Assembly (NCBI GenBank): GCA_016350165.1 | Contig: CP066225.1 | Location: forward strand, 2,790,001 to 2,854,000 | Length of the DNA: 64,000 nucleotides | DNA from: Planctomycetota bacterium | GTDB taxonomy: Bacteria > Planctomycetota > Phycisphaerae > Phycisphaerales > Phycisphaeraceae | Reading direction: 5' to 3' | Notes under the pieces: generated by a model | Database searches by the model: none | What the model was told of the DNA's origin: nothing | What the model saw: only the letters and a program-made list of their open reading frames with translations | Position numbers and translations under genes: made by a program | Shown here: piece by piece, positions 1 to 9,567 of the stretch | Numbering within the stretch: the first letter of the stretch is position 1 | How the letters are laid out: each line of letters begins with the position of its first letter

Positions 1-53
1 CCATCTATTCAGTTGATTGATTGTTGTCTAAGCGGTTGGCAAGGTGGTTGACA

Positions 54-683
54 ATGGCCGAAGAAAATACTCCCGATAAACAAAACATACCTCATCCAAA
101 TTCTTCACACCCACTCCATCCAACCAAAGCAGCTCGCGGCTGGTTCATCGCCCTCGGCATCATCTTCCTCGTCCTCGGTACTCTCGCCATCCTTCTCCCC
201 GGTCTCGGCACCATCGGCGCAACACTCTTCATCGGTTGGCTGCTCATCGTTTCCGGCATCCTTCAATTCGCTCACGCTTTCGCAACACAACAAGGCGGCC
301 ACAAAGCATGGCAAATTGTCATCGGTATCCTCGGCCTCATCGCCGGTTTTCTCCTTGTTTTTGAGCCAATTCAAGGCGCATACGCCGTCACACTTGTACT
401 CGCCTTCTATTTTATTTTCATAGGAGTAGCACGTCTCTCAGCCTCCTCCAAACTCAAAGCACACCAACGCATAGGCTGGATCATCGCCTCTGGCATCATC
501 GACATTCTCCTCGCCATTCTCATCATCATCTTTTGGCCATCCGATGCCCTCTGGGTACCCGGACTAATCGTCGGCATCGAACTCATCTTCTCTGGCTGGT
601 CAATGATTATGCTCGGCAACGTCCCCGTTGGTATTATCGCTGATCTCACAGGGCAGGGCATGTCTCCCGAAGATTCTAATTAA
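54..683 (+). CDS. HdeD-like (DUF308) membrane protein
   Basis: A 209-residue integral membrane protein. After a polar N-terminus of about 30 residues it has roughly six hydrophobic segments arranged as short paired helices with small loops, such as a GIIFLVLGTLAILLPG-type helix. This is the layout of the HdeD/DUF308 family, whose Escherichia coli member is linked to acid resistance; the molecular role is unclear. I chose the ATG at 54 because an AAGGTGG ribosome site sits 6 bases upstream; the in-frame TTG at 21 would add 11 residues. The stop codon lies inside a CTAAY-N5-RTTAG palindrome and a terminator follows at 878. Confidence 0.75.
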   Translation: MAEENTPDKQNIPHPNSSHPLHPTKAARGWFIALGIIFLVLGTLAILLPGLGTIGATLFIGWLLIVSGILQFAHAFATQQGGHKAWQIVIGILGLIAGFLLVFEPIQGAYAVTLVLAFYFIFIGVARLSASSKLKAHQRIGWIIASGIIDILLAILIIIFWPSDALWVPGLIVGIELIFSGWSMIMLGNVPVGIIADLTGQGMSPEDSN

Positions 684-690
684 CCATTAG
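676..690. repeat. CTAAY-N5-RTTAG palindrome, site 1
   Basis: CTAATTAACCATTAG; it spans the stop codon of the HdeD-like gene. Confidence 0.6.
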
Positions 691-877
691 AAATACACGT
701 ATTTGATCCGAGTTTATCGAAGTGTTTAGTGAAAAATATCAGTAGTCATTCACTTTCAGTAGCAAGTGAAGCATAACGACATACTGGTCAACGCGCTAGA
801 TGCTAAAAGAGACTCATCAAAAAATCCCAAACCCACAACTATGCTCGGCAACATCCGGGGACGTGCCGGGAGACGTG

Positions 878-908
878 AAAAGGGTCAGCGTAATGCGGAC
901 CCTTTTTT
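878..908. terminator. Rho-independent terminator, probably bidirectional
   Basis: A GGGTC/GACCC stem extended by AAAA/TTTT flanks, with an 11-base loop and a run of six T on the + strand. It lies between the + strand HdeD-like gene and the convergent squalene-hopene cyclase. Confidence 0.75.
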
Positions 909-931
909 ATCTAATGACCACAATCACCATT

Positions 932-2971
932 CTACCCCTTTATTTTACCTACCAATCGGCCCATCGCCATGAGCGGAAAATAATGACGATACATGTTGTA
1001 ATTAATCATGAACCCACGCGCAAGCTCCTTGCCTTGATCCATGAAGCCCATCTGCTTCGTCACATCCGTTCGCTCGCCAATACCATAGCCCGGGAAACCC
1101 GTCCCAGTATAGTAAGGCTCATACCACGTCCCATCTCCCTGCGTCCGAAGTAAATACTGTACTCCCTCACGTATACTATTGCCATATCTCTCCGCATCAA
1201 TCGCTTCAAGTGTCATCAACGCCCACCCTGTTTGCGATGCTGTTGAGGGACCCTTACCCCTTAATTCATCATCCATATAAGAAGCGCACGTTTCACCCCA
1301 GCCCCCATCTTTATTCTGGTGCGCAACAATCCAATCACCTGACTTTATAACATACGTGCTACTCATATCCTCACCCGCCGCTCTAAGCGCTGGCAACACC
1401 GCGCCACATCCATAAATGTGATTCACACCCCATCTGCCAAACCATGATCCTTCTTCTTCTTGTTCCAATTTTACATAATCCACCGCTTTTTTAAGGGCAG
1501 GATCATTCTCCTGTGTATGACCCAACTCTGTTAAAGCCTCAATCACATGGCACGTCACATCAACCGAAGGTGGGTCCAAAACTTCACCAAAATCGCAGAA
1601 CGGTATCTTTGTCACAAGCGCTTTACAATTATCCTTATCAAACGCGCCCCAACCCCCATTCTTACACTGCATCGCTCTCACCCATAGCTCCGCTCTCGCA
1701 ACGGCATCATCTATCCTGCGCTTCGTCACATCATCAACATACTTCTTCGCTTTCACTAAAACCAAAATCGCTACAGCCGTATCATCCACATCCGGATACA
1801 ACTGATTCGCTCTTTCAAACGCCCAGCCCCCCGGCTCAACATTCTTAAGCACAACCGACCAATCACCTTTAATTGTAATTTCTTTCGATAAAACCCAATC
1901 AATCGCGCGTTTCATCGACTCTTCTTTACCAGCATCCAAACCGCAATCAAGCATCGCTAGTAACGATAGCACCGTATCCCAAATAATCGAATCCGATGCC
2001 TGTAAAAACGTTCCGTCCTCACGCTCAATCTTCCAGTGAGTATTAAACGCTTCCAGCCCCGACTTCACATTCATCTGATCCAGCGCATACCCCTCACACC
2101 GCATCGCCATCAAACTATAAATCCAAGGCGGTTGAATCCCACCCCAAGCACCATCCCAATCCTGATGCTTCAAGATCCATTCCATGCATGTTTTAATCGC
2201 AAGTTCACGCATCGGTTTAACAGGCGACTTCACATATACATTCAAAAACTTATCTGCTAAGACAAAAAAGTTTTCAATCGAAAATGCCTTTACATCTACC
2301 TTCAATTTGTAATCAAACTTGTCTCGACCTTCCGGGAACAGCTCGTCTAATCGAGCATTAGCCGGCAATGGTTTTACATATCTTCTTGCAGATAAAATAC
2401 ACAGCGGCACAATCGTTGCTCTCCCCCATTGTGCAAACTGATAAATATTCATCGGCGCCCAGCTCGGCAGCAAAATCAGTTCCGGGGGCAACGTCGGACA
2501 ATCTTTCCATTTCCATTCACCAATCAATGACAGCCAAAACCGCGTAAATACACGCAATCGTTTCATCGCATCATTCTTAAAGATCCACTCCCTTGCCTTC
2601 ACCAATATCGGATCACTCGGCTCATACCCCGCCACTCTAAGCGCTGCATAGCACTCCACCGTCGTATTCACATCACCATGCGGCGCATCATAATATATCT
2701 CCCACGACCCATCCTCGCGCTGCATCGACAAAATCGATTGTATCACCCCATCATACTTTTCGTCCCGTGGCACCTCCATCACATGCTGCGCCAAAACCCA
2801 CTGCGCCTCCATGCATGAATTCGATTCCAACTGCCCAGCCCAGAAACCATCTTCATGCTGATTTTCACGCAGCCAATCAAGCCCTCTTTCAATCCCTTCT
2901 TCCAGTGAAGGAATCTGCTCTTCATTACCCATCACATCACGATCTTCAATCGGTGGATCAATTGTCGTCAT
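932..2971 (-). CDS. shc: Squalene-hopene cyclase
   Basis: A 679-residue class II triterpene cyclase that converts squalene to hopene/hopanol at the membrane, the committed step of hopanoid synthesis. The catalytic acid motif DVDD is at about residues 392-397. QW repeats occur throughout (QNKDGGWGETC and EDGSWEI types), and full length matches the family. No other hopanoid gene is adjacent. A TetR gene on the same strand ends 72 bases upstream, so regulation by or cotranscription with it is plausible but inferred. The start ATG follows a weak AGAG site. Coding-strand composition is G-rich because the + strand here is C-rich. Confidence 0.95.
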   Translation of the reverse strand: MTTIDPPIEDRDVMGNEEQIPSLEEGIERGLDWLRENQHEDGFWAGQLESNSCMEAQWVLAQHVMEVPRDEKYDGVIQSILSMQREDGSWEIYYDAPHGDVNTTVECYAALRVAGYEPSDPILVKAREWIFKNDAMKRLRVFTRFWLSLIGEWKWKDCPTLPPELILLPSWAPMNIYQFAQWGRATIVPLCILSARRYVKPLPANARLDELFPEGRDKFDYKLKVDVKAFSIENFFVLADKFLNVYVKSPVKPMRELAIKTCMEWILKHQDWDGAWGGIQPPWIYSLMAMRCEGYALDQMNVKSGLEAFNTHWKIEREDGTFLQASDSIIWDTVLSLLAMLDCGLDAGKEESMKRAIDWVLSKEITIKGDWSVVLKNVEPGGWAFERANQLYPDVDDTAVAILVLVKAKKYVDDVTKRRIDDAVARAELWVRAMQCKNGGWGAFDKDNCKALVTKIPFCDFGEVLDPPSVDVTCHVIEALTELGHTQENDPALKKAVDYVKLEQEEEGSWFGRWGVNHIYGCGAVLPALRAAGEDMSSTYVIKSGDWIVAHQNKDGGWGETCASYMDDELRGKGPSTASQTGWALMTLEAIDAERYGNSIREGVQYLLRTQGDGTWYEPYYTGTGFPGYGIGERTDVTKQMGFMDQGKELARGFMINYNMYRHYFPLMAMGRLVGKIKG

Positions 2972-2999
2972 TGTTGAATCTCTTTTATATTCACACCAT

Positions 3000-3014
3000 C
3001 TATTCGATGATTAG
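3000..3014. repeat. One-mismatch copy of the CTAAY-N5-RTTAG palindrome
   Basis: CTATTCGATGATTAG, in the 72-base gap between the TetR gene and shc; the left half-site has one mismatch. Confidence 0.35.
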
Positions 3015-3043
3015 TTATCTTCTCGAAATCCCAATTCAATAAG

Positions 3044-3709
3044 CTACGCGCCAGCACCATCCGTCATCAGCCGGATCATATCCCCCAAATACTTCTCATC
3101 AAACGCAGTATCGTCCCCCCCATCCCCCGCGTTACCATTTTCACCACCCAATCCCCGCATCATTTCCCGGTACCCATCCTTATGCTCGTTGTAAAAATAA
3201 ACCATCCCACCCATCATCACCATCAGCGACGCCGCCGGAATATCCTTGCGAATCAACCCCTCATCCTGAGCAATCTTCAATCGCTCCGCCGCCATCGCAA
3301 ACACTAGCTCCTGCCCTGGCCACATTTCCTCATCACCCTCCAACCGCGCCCATGCCATCAACCGAATCAATCGCCCATTCACGCGTAAAAATTCTGTTAA
3401 CGTCTTCAACCCATTCGCAATCAACCCCTCCACTTCATTCTCAACTTCCGCAGGCTCACCCACCTCAAACTCCGGCAACTTCCCAATCAACCTTTCGCGC
3501 ACCGCCAGATACAACTCCCGCTTCGTACCAAAGTGATGATGAATCAAAGGCTTGCTCGTCTCCGATACCTTCGCCACCTCACTCATCGCCGTCGCACTAA
3601 ACCCCTTCTCAGCAAACAACCCCTCCGCTGCATCCAAAATCCCTGCGCGCGTCATCTCCGCCTTGCTCATCAACCCATCACTGTTTGTTTTCACGCTAAC
3701 TTGGCTCAT
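3044..3709 (-). CDS. TetR/AcrR-family transcriptional regulator
   Basis: A 221-residue one-component repressor. The N-terminal helix-turn-helix is clear at about residues 22-68 (ILDAAEGLFAEKGFSATAMS, then a KPLIHHHFGTKREL recognition segment), followed by a helical ligand-binding and dimerisation domain. It lies directly upstream of shc on the same strand, so it may control hopanoid synthesis or itself (inferred). The C-terminal tail is rich in Gly and Asp. An imperfect GACCGATC-centred inverted repeat at 3875 could be an operator. Confidence 0.85.
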   Translation of the reverse strand: MSQVSVKTNSDGLMSKAEMTRAGILDAAEGLFAEKGFSATAMSEVAKVSETSKPLIHHHFGTKRELYLAVRERLIGKLPEFEVGEPAEVENEVEGLIANGLKTLTEFLRVNGRLIRLMAWARLEGDEEMWPGQELVFAMAAERLKIAQDEGLIRKDIPAASLMVMMGGMVYFYNEHKDGYREMMRGLGGENGNAGDGGDDTAFDEKYLGDMIRLMTDGAGA

Positions 3710-4041
3710 TCTAAATGTCTCGATTCACGATCACATTTTCCCAAAATACACAGATCAGTACACCAAACCATCACATGCTCCCAATACTCCACGTTTTTCT
3801 TAGCCCCTCCTCATCACGCGCACTTCACCAAAATTCTCCATCAAGTACCACAATCCTCATCAGGCGATCGAAAATTGACCGATCGACCAGTAAATATTCT
3901 CGTCATATCTCCTTCACAGTCAAAACAGGAGAATCCCTATCCACTTCAGCGCTACACATAGCTTCAGATCGCCTCCCTAATCATCCGCACTATCCTCATC
4001 CCACTTCACCATCTTCCCCTTCACCCAGTACAATCGCACTC
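3710..4041. other. Divergent intergenic region between tetR and the thioesterase gene
   Basis: A C-rich, T-rich region of 332 bases between divergent genes, so it should hold two promoters. I could not pick convincing -35/-10 boxes. The only distinct element is the inverted repeat at 3875-3890. Confidence 0.4.
3875..3890. promoter_or_regulatory. Possible TetR operator
   Basis: TTGACCGATCGACCAG, an imperfect palindrome around CCGATCG with TGRYC-type arms, a form common for TetR-family sites. It lies 166 bases from the TetR start and 152 bases from the thioesterase start. Nothing but location and symmetry supports it. Confidence 0.3.
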
Positions 4042-4443
4042 ATGGCCATCATCAACACCACACAAGTACGCGTCCGTTACGGCGAAACCGACCAAATGAA
4101 TACCTTCTACAACGCCGTCGCCCTCGACTGGTTCGAAGTTGGCCGCAACGAAGCCCTCCGCTCCATCGGCTATCCATACACCGATTGGGAATCGCAAGGC
4201 ATTTTTCTTCCAGTCGTTGAAGCACGCGTTTTCTATAAAGGACGCGCCAACTACGATGATCTTCTCAACATCACCGCCACTGTCACACTCGAAGGTCGCG
4301 CACGCATCCGCGCTGCCGTTGTCATCACTCGCCCTGAGCACAATGACGCCCCAGTTGCTGAAGGCTACACCATTCACGCCCTCGCCAACCCTGAAGGCCA
4401 TCCAATCCGCCCACCACAATGGGTCAAAGATCTCATCCCATAA
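4042..4443 (+). CDS. 4HBT/YbgC-like acyl-CoA thioesterase
   Basis: A 133-residue single hot-dog-fold protein. The N-terminal motif RVRYGETDQMNTFYN matches the 4-hydroxybenzoyl-CoA thioesterase/YbgC signature, with the catalytic Asp of ETDQM retained but Asn where many YbgC proteins have His. Family members hydrolyse acyl-CoA or acyl-ACP in the cytoplasm. The ATG at 4042 gives the usual family length; the reading frame is open further upstream but that part is low-complexity. It is transcribed divergently from the TetR gene. Confidence 0.8.
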   Translation: MAIINTTQVRVRYGETDQMNTFYNAVALDWFEVGRNEALRSIGYPYTDWESQGIFLPVVEARVFYKGRANYDDLLNITATVTLEGRARIRAAVVITRPEHNDAPVAEGYTIHALANPEGHPIRPPQWVKDLIP

Positions 4444-4678
4444 CCCAACTCGTCACCATCTCTCTAAATATCAACGACTTTTATTAGCATTCACTAGATA
4501 CAACAATGCCACATTAAGGTAATACCCATGGTTTTGCTTATTCTCTATTGATTTCAAATATCAATCATTCATAATCCCCACTTGCTTATGTTCGTCCATA
4601 GCAATTCCTGCCACATTTAAACAATTGAATTCCAGCAAACAGAATCACTCGAAAGATACTTCACTCGAAAGTTCAAAC

Positions 4679-5287
4679 ATGCTAAGACTTACCTCGCTCC
4701 TCGGTTTTACCGTGCTTACGCTATCCTTCATCACCACTTTTACTCACGCCGCACCCATTAACTACGGCAACGACACCACAAACTCCGCAGGCACGCACAT
4801 CTTCGGTGGTGACGCGCTCCTTGGCCTCAAAATCAACATCACACAAAACACCATCGCGACTCACATCGGTTCAATCTACAAAGGTACAGGCAGTCAAGTT
4901 CAATTCGGCATCTACACTGACAACAACAACGCACCCGACCAACTCATCGCTTCGACAAATCCGCACAACATCATCTATAACTCACACAATCTCATCCCAC
5001 TCACCTCAAACACGCAACTCAACACAGGCAACTATTGGCTCCTGTCCCTCTACGATGTCCAGGCAACTGGCGCTATGCGCGCTGAATCATTAACCATCCC
5101 ATTCATCCTCACAACATTCACCGGCACTATGCCCACAACATTCCCCACTTCACATCAAACCTATAACGGCGAATCTTTCAATTACTACATCGTCACCGAC
5201 ACCGCTCTAATCCCCGAGCCAGCCTCACTTTCCCTCCTTTCACTCACGCTCGCGCCACTTCTCTTCCGTCGCCGAACAATCGCATAA
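4679..5287 (+). CDS. PEP-CTERM sorting-domain secreted protein
   Basis: A 202-residue exported protein. It has a signal peptide (residues 1-25, ending FTHAA), a Thr/Asn-rich beta-type body, and a C-terminal PEP-CTERM tripartite signal (IPEPA, hydrophobic helix, RRR). Such signals are processed by an exosortase system and the proteins are usually surface- or matrix-bound. No function can be read from the body. The ATG at 4679 places the signal peptide at the start; a TTG further upstream is less likely. A strong terminator follows. Confidence 0.8.
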   Translation: MLRLTSLLGFTVLTLSFITTFTHAAPINYGNDTTNSAGTHIFGGDALLGLKINITQNTIATHIGSIYKGTGSQVQFGIYTDNNNAPDQLIASTNPHNIIYNSHNLIPLTSNTQLNTGNYWLLSLYDVQATGAMRAESLTIPFILTTFTGTMPTTFPTSHQTYNGESFNYYIVTDTALIPEPASLSLLSLTLAPLLFRRRTIA

Positions 5288-5311
5288 TACGCCATCCCAA
5301 AGCCAAACATC

Positions 5312-5342
5312 AAAAGCTCGGCACCATACCGGGCTTTTTTTT
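5312..5342 (+). terminator. Rho-independent terminator
   Basis: AAAGCTCGG pairs with CCGGGCTTT (one wobble) around a 7-base loop, followed by a run of eight T. It ends the PEP-CTERM gene. Confidence 0.85.
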
Positions 5343-5354
5343 GTATTCACACCA

Positions 5355-5420
5355 TCGACATAACCTCAAAACATGTCGAGTAAATCGCAAAATATCGACA
5401 TATTCTTGAAACATGTCGAT
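5355..5420. promoter_or_regulatory. Two inverted repeats exactly 40 bp apart
   Basis: TCGACAT-N11-ATGTCGA occurs at 5355-5379 and again at 5395-5419. Both spacers are 11 bases and end in AAAC. The identical arms, equal spacers and 40-bp phasing (about four helical turns) suggest paired operator sites for a dimeric regulator. They lie about 410 bases before the first PaaK gene. Confidence 0.5.
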
Positions 5421-5828
5421 CTGAAACACATATTCCTCGCTCTTTCTCTCTTTCAGATCACCCCTCACGACCCCTGTCGCAATTGACCCATCCTCACCAC
5501 CCCTCACACCTGTTTCCCCACCCTCTCCCCACTCAATTGAGACTCTTTCTCATTTCAAAATATATGCTAATCCTTTTATAATGTTCCTTAGCATCTACTG
5601 GTCTTTCCCTGTAGACGCGATCTGCCCGATCCTTACGCCTGTGGTTCACCTCATCATTGAGCACCGCACTACCGGAGGGACGGACATTTTCTGCCTGTGT
5701 TTTCGCCAGTTGTTGTTGCCTGTAACGCTGTTCAATTTGTGTTGTTACCTGTGTTGTGCGTCCGTGTTAGCCTGTGCTTGAACTGTGTTGTTTCGCCACT
5801 GAGAACTACTTACAACAGAGAACGCCCC
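5421..5828. other. Long leader region before the PaaK gene
   Basis: About 400 bases without a convincing gene. From 5600 it is rich in TGTTG/TGTGT tracts and open in one frame, but it does not read as protein. It may be a long 5' untranslated leader; no riboswitch class was recognised. Confidence 0.3.
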
Positions 5829-7166
<1,338 letters not shown>

Positions 7167-7168
7167 AC

Positions 7169-7214
7169 GTATTCCTGCAACTCAAGTAGCCGCCGATCCA
7201 CGATCGGCGCACTC
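7169..7214. repeat. REP-like double-element repeat R1
   Basis: It starts with a degenerate GTATTCCTGCAACTC arm, followed by a perfect 8-bp hairpin CGCCGATC-CAC-GATCGGCG (7191-7209). It lies just after the first PaaK stop codon. Related copies are at 7787, 7876, 9328 and, inverted, 12691. Confidence 0.6.
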
Positions 7215-7269
7215 AAAACCTCATCCCTCCACTCCTCAATTAAAAAGCCTGTTTAAACCAAAAACCAAC

Positions 7270-7284
7270 CTAACTAACAGTTAG
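7270..7284. repeat. CTAAY-N5-RTTAG palindrome, site 2
   Basis: CTAACTAACAGTTAG, ending 19 bases before the ACT protein start codon. Confidence 0.6.
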
Positions 7285-7303
7285 ACATTACAAGAGACCA
7301 GAC

Positions 7304-7762
7304 ATGAAAATCCAACAACTCTCAGTCTTTCTCGAAAACAAGCCCGGACAGATGGCCGGCGTCTTCGACATCCTCGGATCAAACGGCGTCAACATCATCA
7401 CCATGTCCACCGCTGACACCGAACAGTTCGGCATCCTTCGCATCATCACTCGCGAATGGGAAAAAGCCAAAACCGTTCTCGAAGAAGGTCAGTTCGTTGT
7501 GAATCTCACACCGGTCGTCGCCATCCAGGTCCCACATAAGCCCGGCGGTCTCTCCTCAATACTCGCAATCTTCCAAAAGCAAAACATCAACATCGAGTAC
7601 ATGTACGCATTCCCATGTGCACACACCACCGAAGCCGTACTCATCGCTCGCTTCGAAGATCCTGACGCAGCAATCAAAGTTGTCCGCGAATCAGAAAACT
7701 TTAAAGCACTCACCGAGGAAGACGTCTTCAAAGAAAAGAAGGCCTGCGAAATCCAATCCTAA
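7304..7762 (+). CDS. Tandem ACT-domain protein
   Basis: A 152-residue protein made of two ACT domains (about residues 1-70 and 71-140). The first begins with the typical QLSVFLENKPGQMAGVFDIL pattern and the second with PHKPGGLSSILAIF. ACT domains bind amino acids and act as sensors. Stand-alone double-ACT proteins often accompany aryl-acid CoA ligases and IorAB, which fits its place between two PaaK genes, so sensing an aromatic amino acid is a reasonable inference. Its stop codon sits in a CTAAY-N5-RTTAG site. Confidence 0.85.
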   Translation: MKIQQLSVFLENKPGQMAGVFDILGSNGVNIITMSTADTEQFGILRIITREWEKAKTVLEEGQFVVNLTPVVAIQVPHKPGGLSSILAIFQKQNINIEYMYAFPCAHTTEAVLIARFEDPDAAIKVVRESENFKALTEEDVFKEKKACEIQS

Positions 7763-7773
7763 TCACCGATTAG
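7759..7773. repeat. CTAAY-N5-RTTAG palindrome, site 3
   Basis: CTAATCACCGATTAG; its first half contains the TAA stop of the ACT protein gene. Confidence 0.65.
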
Positions 7774-7786
7774 ATTGACAATAAAC

Positions 7787-7830
7787 GAGTTCCTGCAACT
7801 CAAAATAGCCGCCGATCCACGATCGGCGCG
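7787..7830. repeat. REP-like double-hairpin repeat R2
   Basis: First hairpin GAGTT-CCTGC-AACTC (7787-7801), then an 8-bp hairpin CGCCGATC-CAC-GATCGGCG (7810-7828), followed by a CT-rich tail shared with the other copies. Confidence 0.65.
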
Positions 7831-7875
7831 CTCACTCCCTCACCCCTCCTTCTCCTCATTAAATTGACATCCAAC

Positions 7876-7918
7876 GAGTTCCTACAACTCACAATAGCCG
7901 GCGATCCATGATCGCCGG
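7876..7918. repeat. REP-like double-hairpin repeat R3
   Basis: GAGTT-CCTAC-AACTC (7876-7890), then a 9-bp hairpin CCGGCGATC-CAT-GATCGCCGG (7898-7918). Compared with R2 the stem sequence differs on both sides, so pairing is kept by compensatory change. Confidence 0.65.
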
Positions 7919-7983
7919 AAACTCTCACCCCTCATCCCCTCCACACCTCAATTATTTAAACGAAACAAATAAAGTGCCCAGCC

Positions 7984-9324
7984 ATGACACAACTAGCAAC
8001 CGAACAAACAATCTGGGATAAAAACGAATCCCTCCCTCGCGAAGAACTAGAAGCCCTCCAAGCCAAACGCTTGAAGGAAGCTGTTGCCCGTGTCTATCAA
8101 AACGTTCCTTTCTATACCAAGAAATTCGACGACCTCGGAATCTCCGCTGACGACATCAACTCAATCGAAGATGTCCGTAAACTTCCATTCACCGTAAAAA
8201 CCGACCTCCGCGATAACTACCCACTCGACCTACTTGCCGTACCTCGCGAAAAACTCGCACGCCTTCACGCATCCTCAGGCACCACCGGCAAACCTACCTT
8301 CGCAGTCTTCACACAAGAAGACCTCGATACATGGTCAGACCTCTGCGCTCGCTTCCTCTACGCAGGCGGCCTTCGCAAAAACCAATTCGCACACGTCGCG
8401 TTCGGTTACGGCCTCTTCACTGGCGGTTTCGGTCTTCACTACGGCATCGAACGTGTCGGCGCAGGTGTCATCCCCGCCGCCTCCGGCAACACACGTCGTC
8501 AGATCTCACTGCTCCGCGACCTCAACACCGAAACACTCATCTGCACACCTTCATACGCACTCAACATCGCAGAAGTCGCCCGTGAAGAAGGACTCGACCC
8601 AGCTAAAGACCTGCCCATCAAGTTTGGCCACTTCGGCGGCGAACCTTGGACAGAAGACATGCGTGAAGCCATCGAAGCTGAACTCGGCATCACCGCTTAC
8701 AACAACTACGGTCTCTCAGAAGTGCTCGGCCCTGGCGTCGCTGGCGAATGTCCTTGCCGCAACGGCATGCACCTTCAGGAAGACCACTTCCTCTTCGAAC
8801 TCGTCGATCCACAAACAGATGAGCCTGTAAAACCAGGTGAAGTCGGCGAACTCATCATCACAAACCTCACCAAACAAGCGACAACACTCCTCCGCTACCG
8901 CACACGTGACCTCTGCGTCATCCATGAAGATGTTTGTGATTGTGGTCGTACAACCCGCCGCATGGGTCGCGTCATCGGCCGATCCGATGACATGATGATC
9001 ATCCGTGGCGTCAACGTCTTCCCATCGCAAATCGAAGAAGCACTTCTCTCCGTCGAAGGCACAACCCCTCACTACATGATCGAACTCGATCGCCCCGGCA
9101 ACCTCGACCGCGTTACCGTCTCAGTCGAAATTCAGCCGCACATGTTCTCCGACAAGATGACCGAGATGAACATGCTCAAACGTGCCATCGATAAAGAAAT
9201 CCGCACAATTACCGGCATCGGTGTAACGCTCAACCTCGTACAACCTCAAACCCTCGCCCGCTTCGAAGGTAAAGCGAAACGTGTCATAGACAACCGCTTC
9301 ACCAAAGAGGAACTAGAAAAATAG
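7984..9324 (+). CDS. Phenylacetate-CoA ligase family protein (copy 2)
   Basis: A 446-residue PaaK-family aryl-CoA ligase with the SSGTTGKP adenylate loop at residues 97-104 and the same FTVKTDLRD, FGYGLFTGG, CDCGRTTRRM and IRGVNVFPSQIEEALL blocks as the copy at 5829. The two are diverged paralogs flanking the ACT gene, so they may prefer different aryl acids, for example phenylacetate and indoleacetate (inferred). Start ATG at 7984 follows AAAGTGCCCAGCC. It is followed by hairpin repeat R4. Confidence 0.9.
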   Translation: MTQLATEQTIWDKNESLPREELEALQAKRLKEAVARVYQNVPFYTKKFDDLGISADDINSIEDVRKLPFTVKTDLRDNYPLDLLAVPREKLARLHASSGTTGKPTFAVFTQEDLDTWSDLCARFLYAGGLRKNQFAHVAFGYGLFTGGFGLHYGIERVGAGVIPAASGNTRRQISLLRDLNTETLICTPSYALNIAEVAREEGLDPAKDLPIKFGHFGGEPWTEDMREAIEAELGITAYNNYGLSEVLGPGVAGECPCRNGMHLQEDHFLFELVDPQTDEPVKPGEVGELIITNLTKQATTLLRYRTRDLCVIHEDVCDCGRTTRRMGRVIGRSDDMMIIRGVNVFPSQIEEALLSVEGTTPHYMIELDRPGNLDRVTVSVEIQPHMFSDKMTEMNMLKRAIDKEIRTITGIGVTLNLVQPQTLARFEGKAKRVIDNRFTKEELEK

Positions 9325-9327
9325 AAC

Positions 9328-9378
9328 CGTGAGTCAAACCAACTCACGCACCAATAGCCGGTGATCCGTGATCGCCGG
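9328..9378. repeat. REP-like double-hairpin repeat R4
   Basis: First hairpin CGTGAGT-N7-ACTCACG (9328-9348), second CCGGTGATC-CGT-GATCGCCGG (9358-9378, one G-U wobble). It begins 3 bases after the second PaaK stop codon. Confidence 0.6.
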
Positions 9379-9444
9379 AAATTCTCACCCCTCATCCCTC
9401 TACCCCTCAATTAATAATTTAGTCAACTCCACAACCCCTCAACC

Positions 9445-9459
9445 CTAATCACTGATTAG
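9445..9459. repeat. CTAAY-N5-RTTAG palindrome, site 4
   Basis: CTAATCACTGATTAG, intergenic, 109 bases before iorA. Confidence 0.65.
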
Positions 9460-9567
9460 CCTCACCAACCCCACAAAACCTCACCGCCTGTTAGGCATGA
9501 TGTGCATGCCAACTCAACACCCACACACTCATAACAATGATGTATATGTAACACAGAGATCATAATA

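Noticed and set aside
800-1153. 117-codon + strand frame overlapping the end of shc
   Set aside because: It lies antisense to a conserved cyclase C-terminus and across a terminator.
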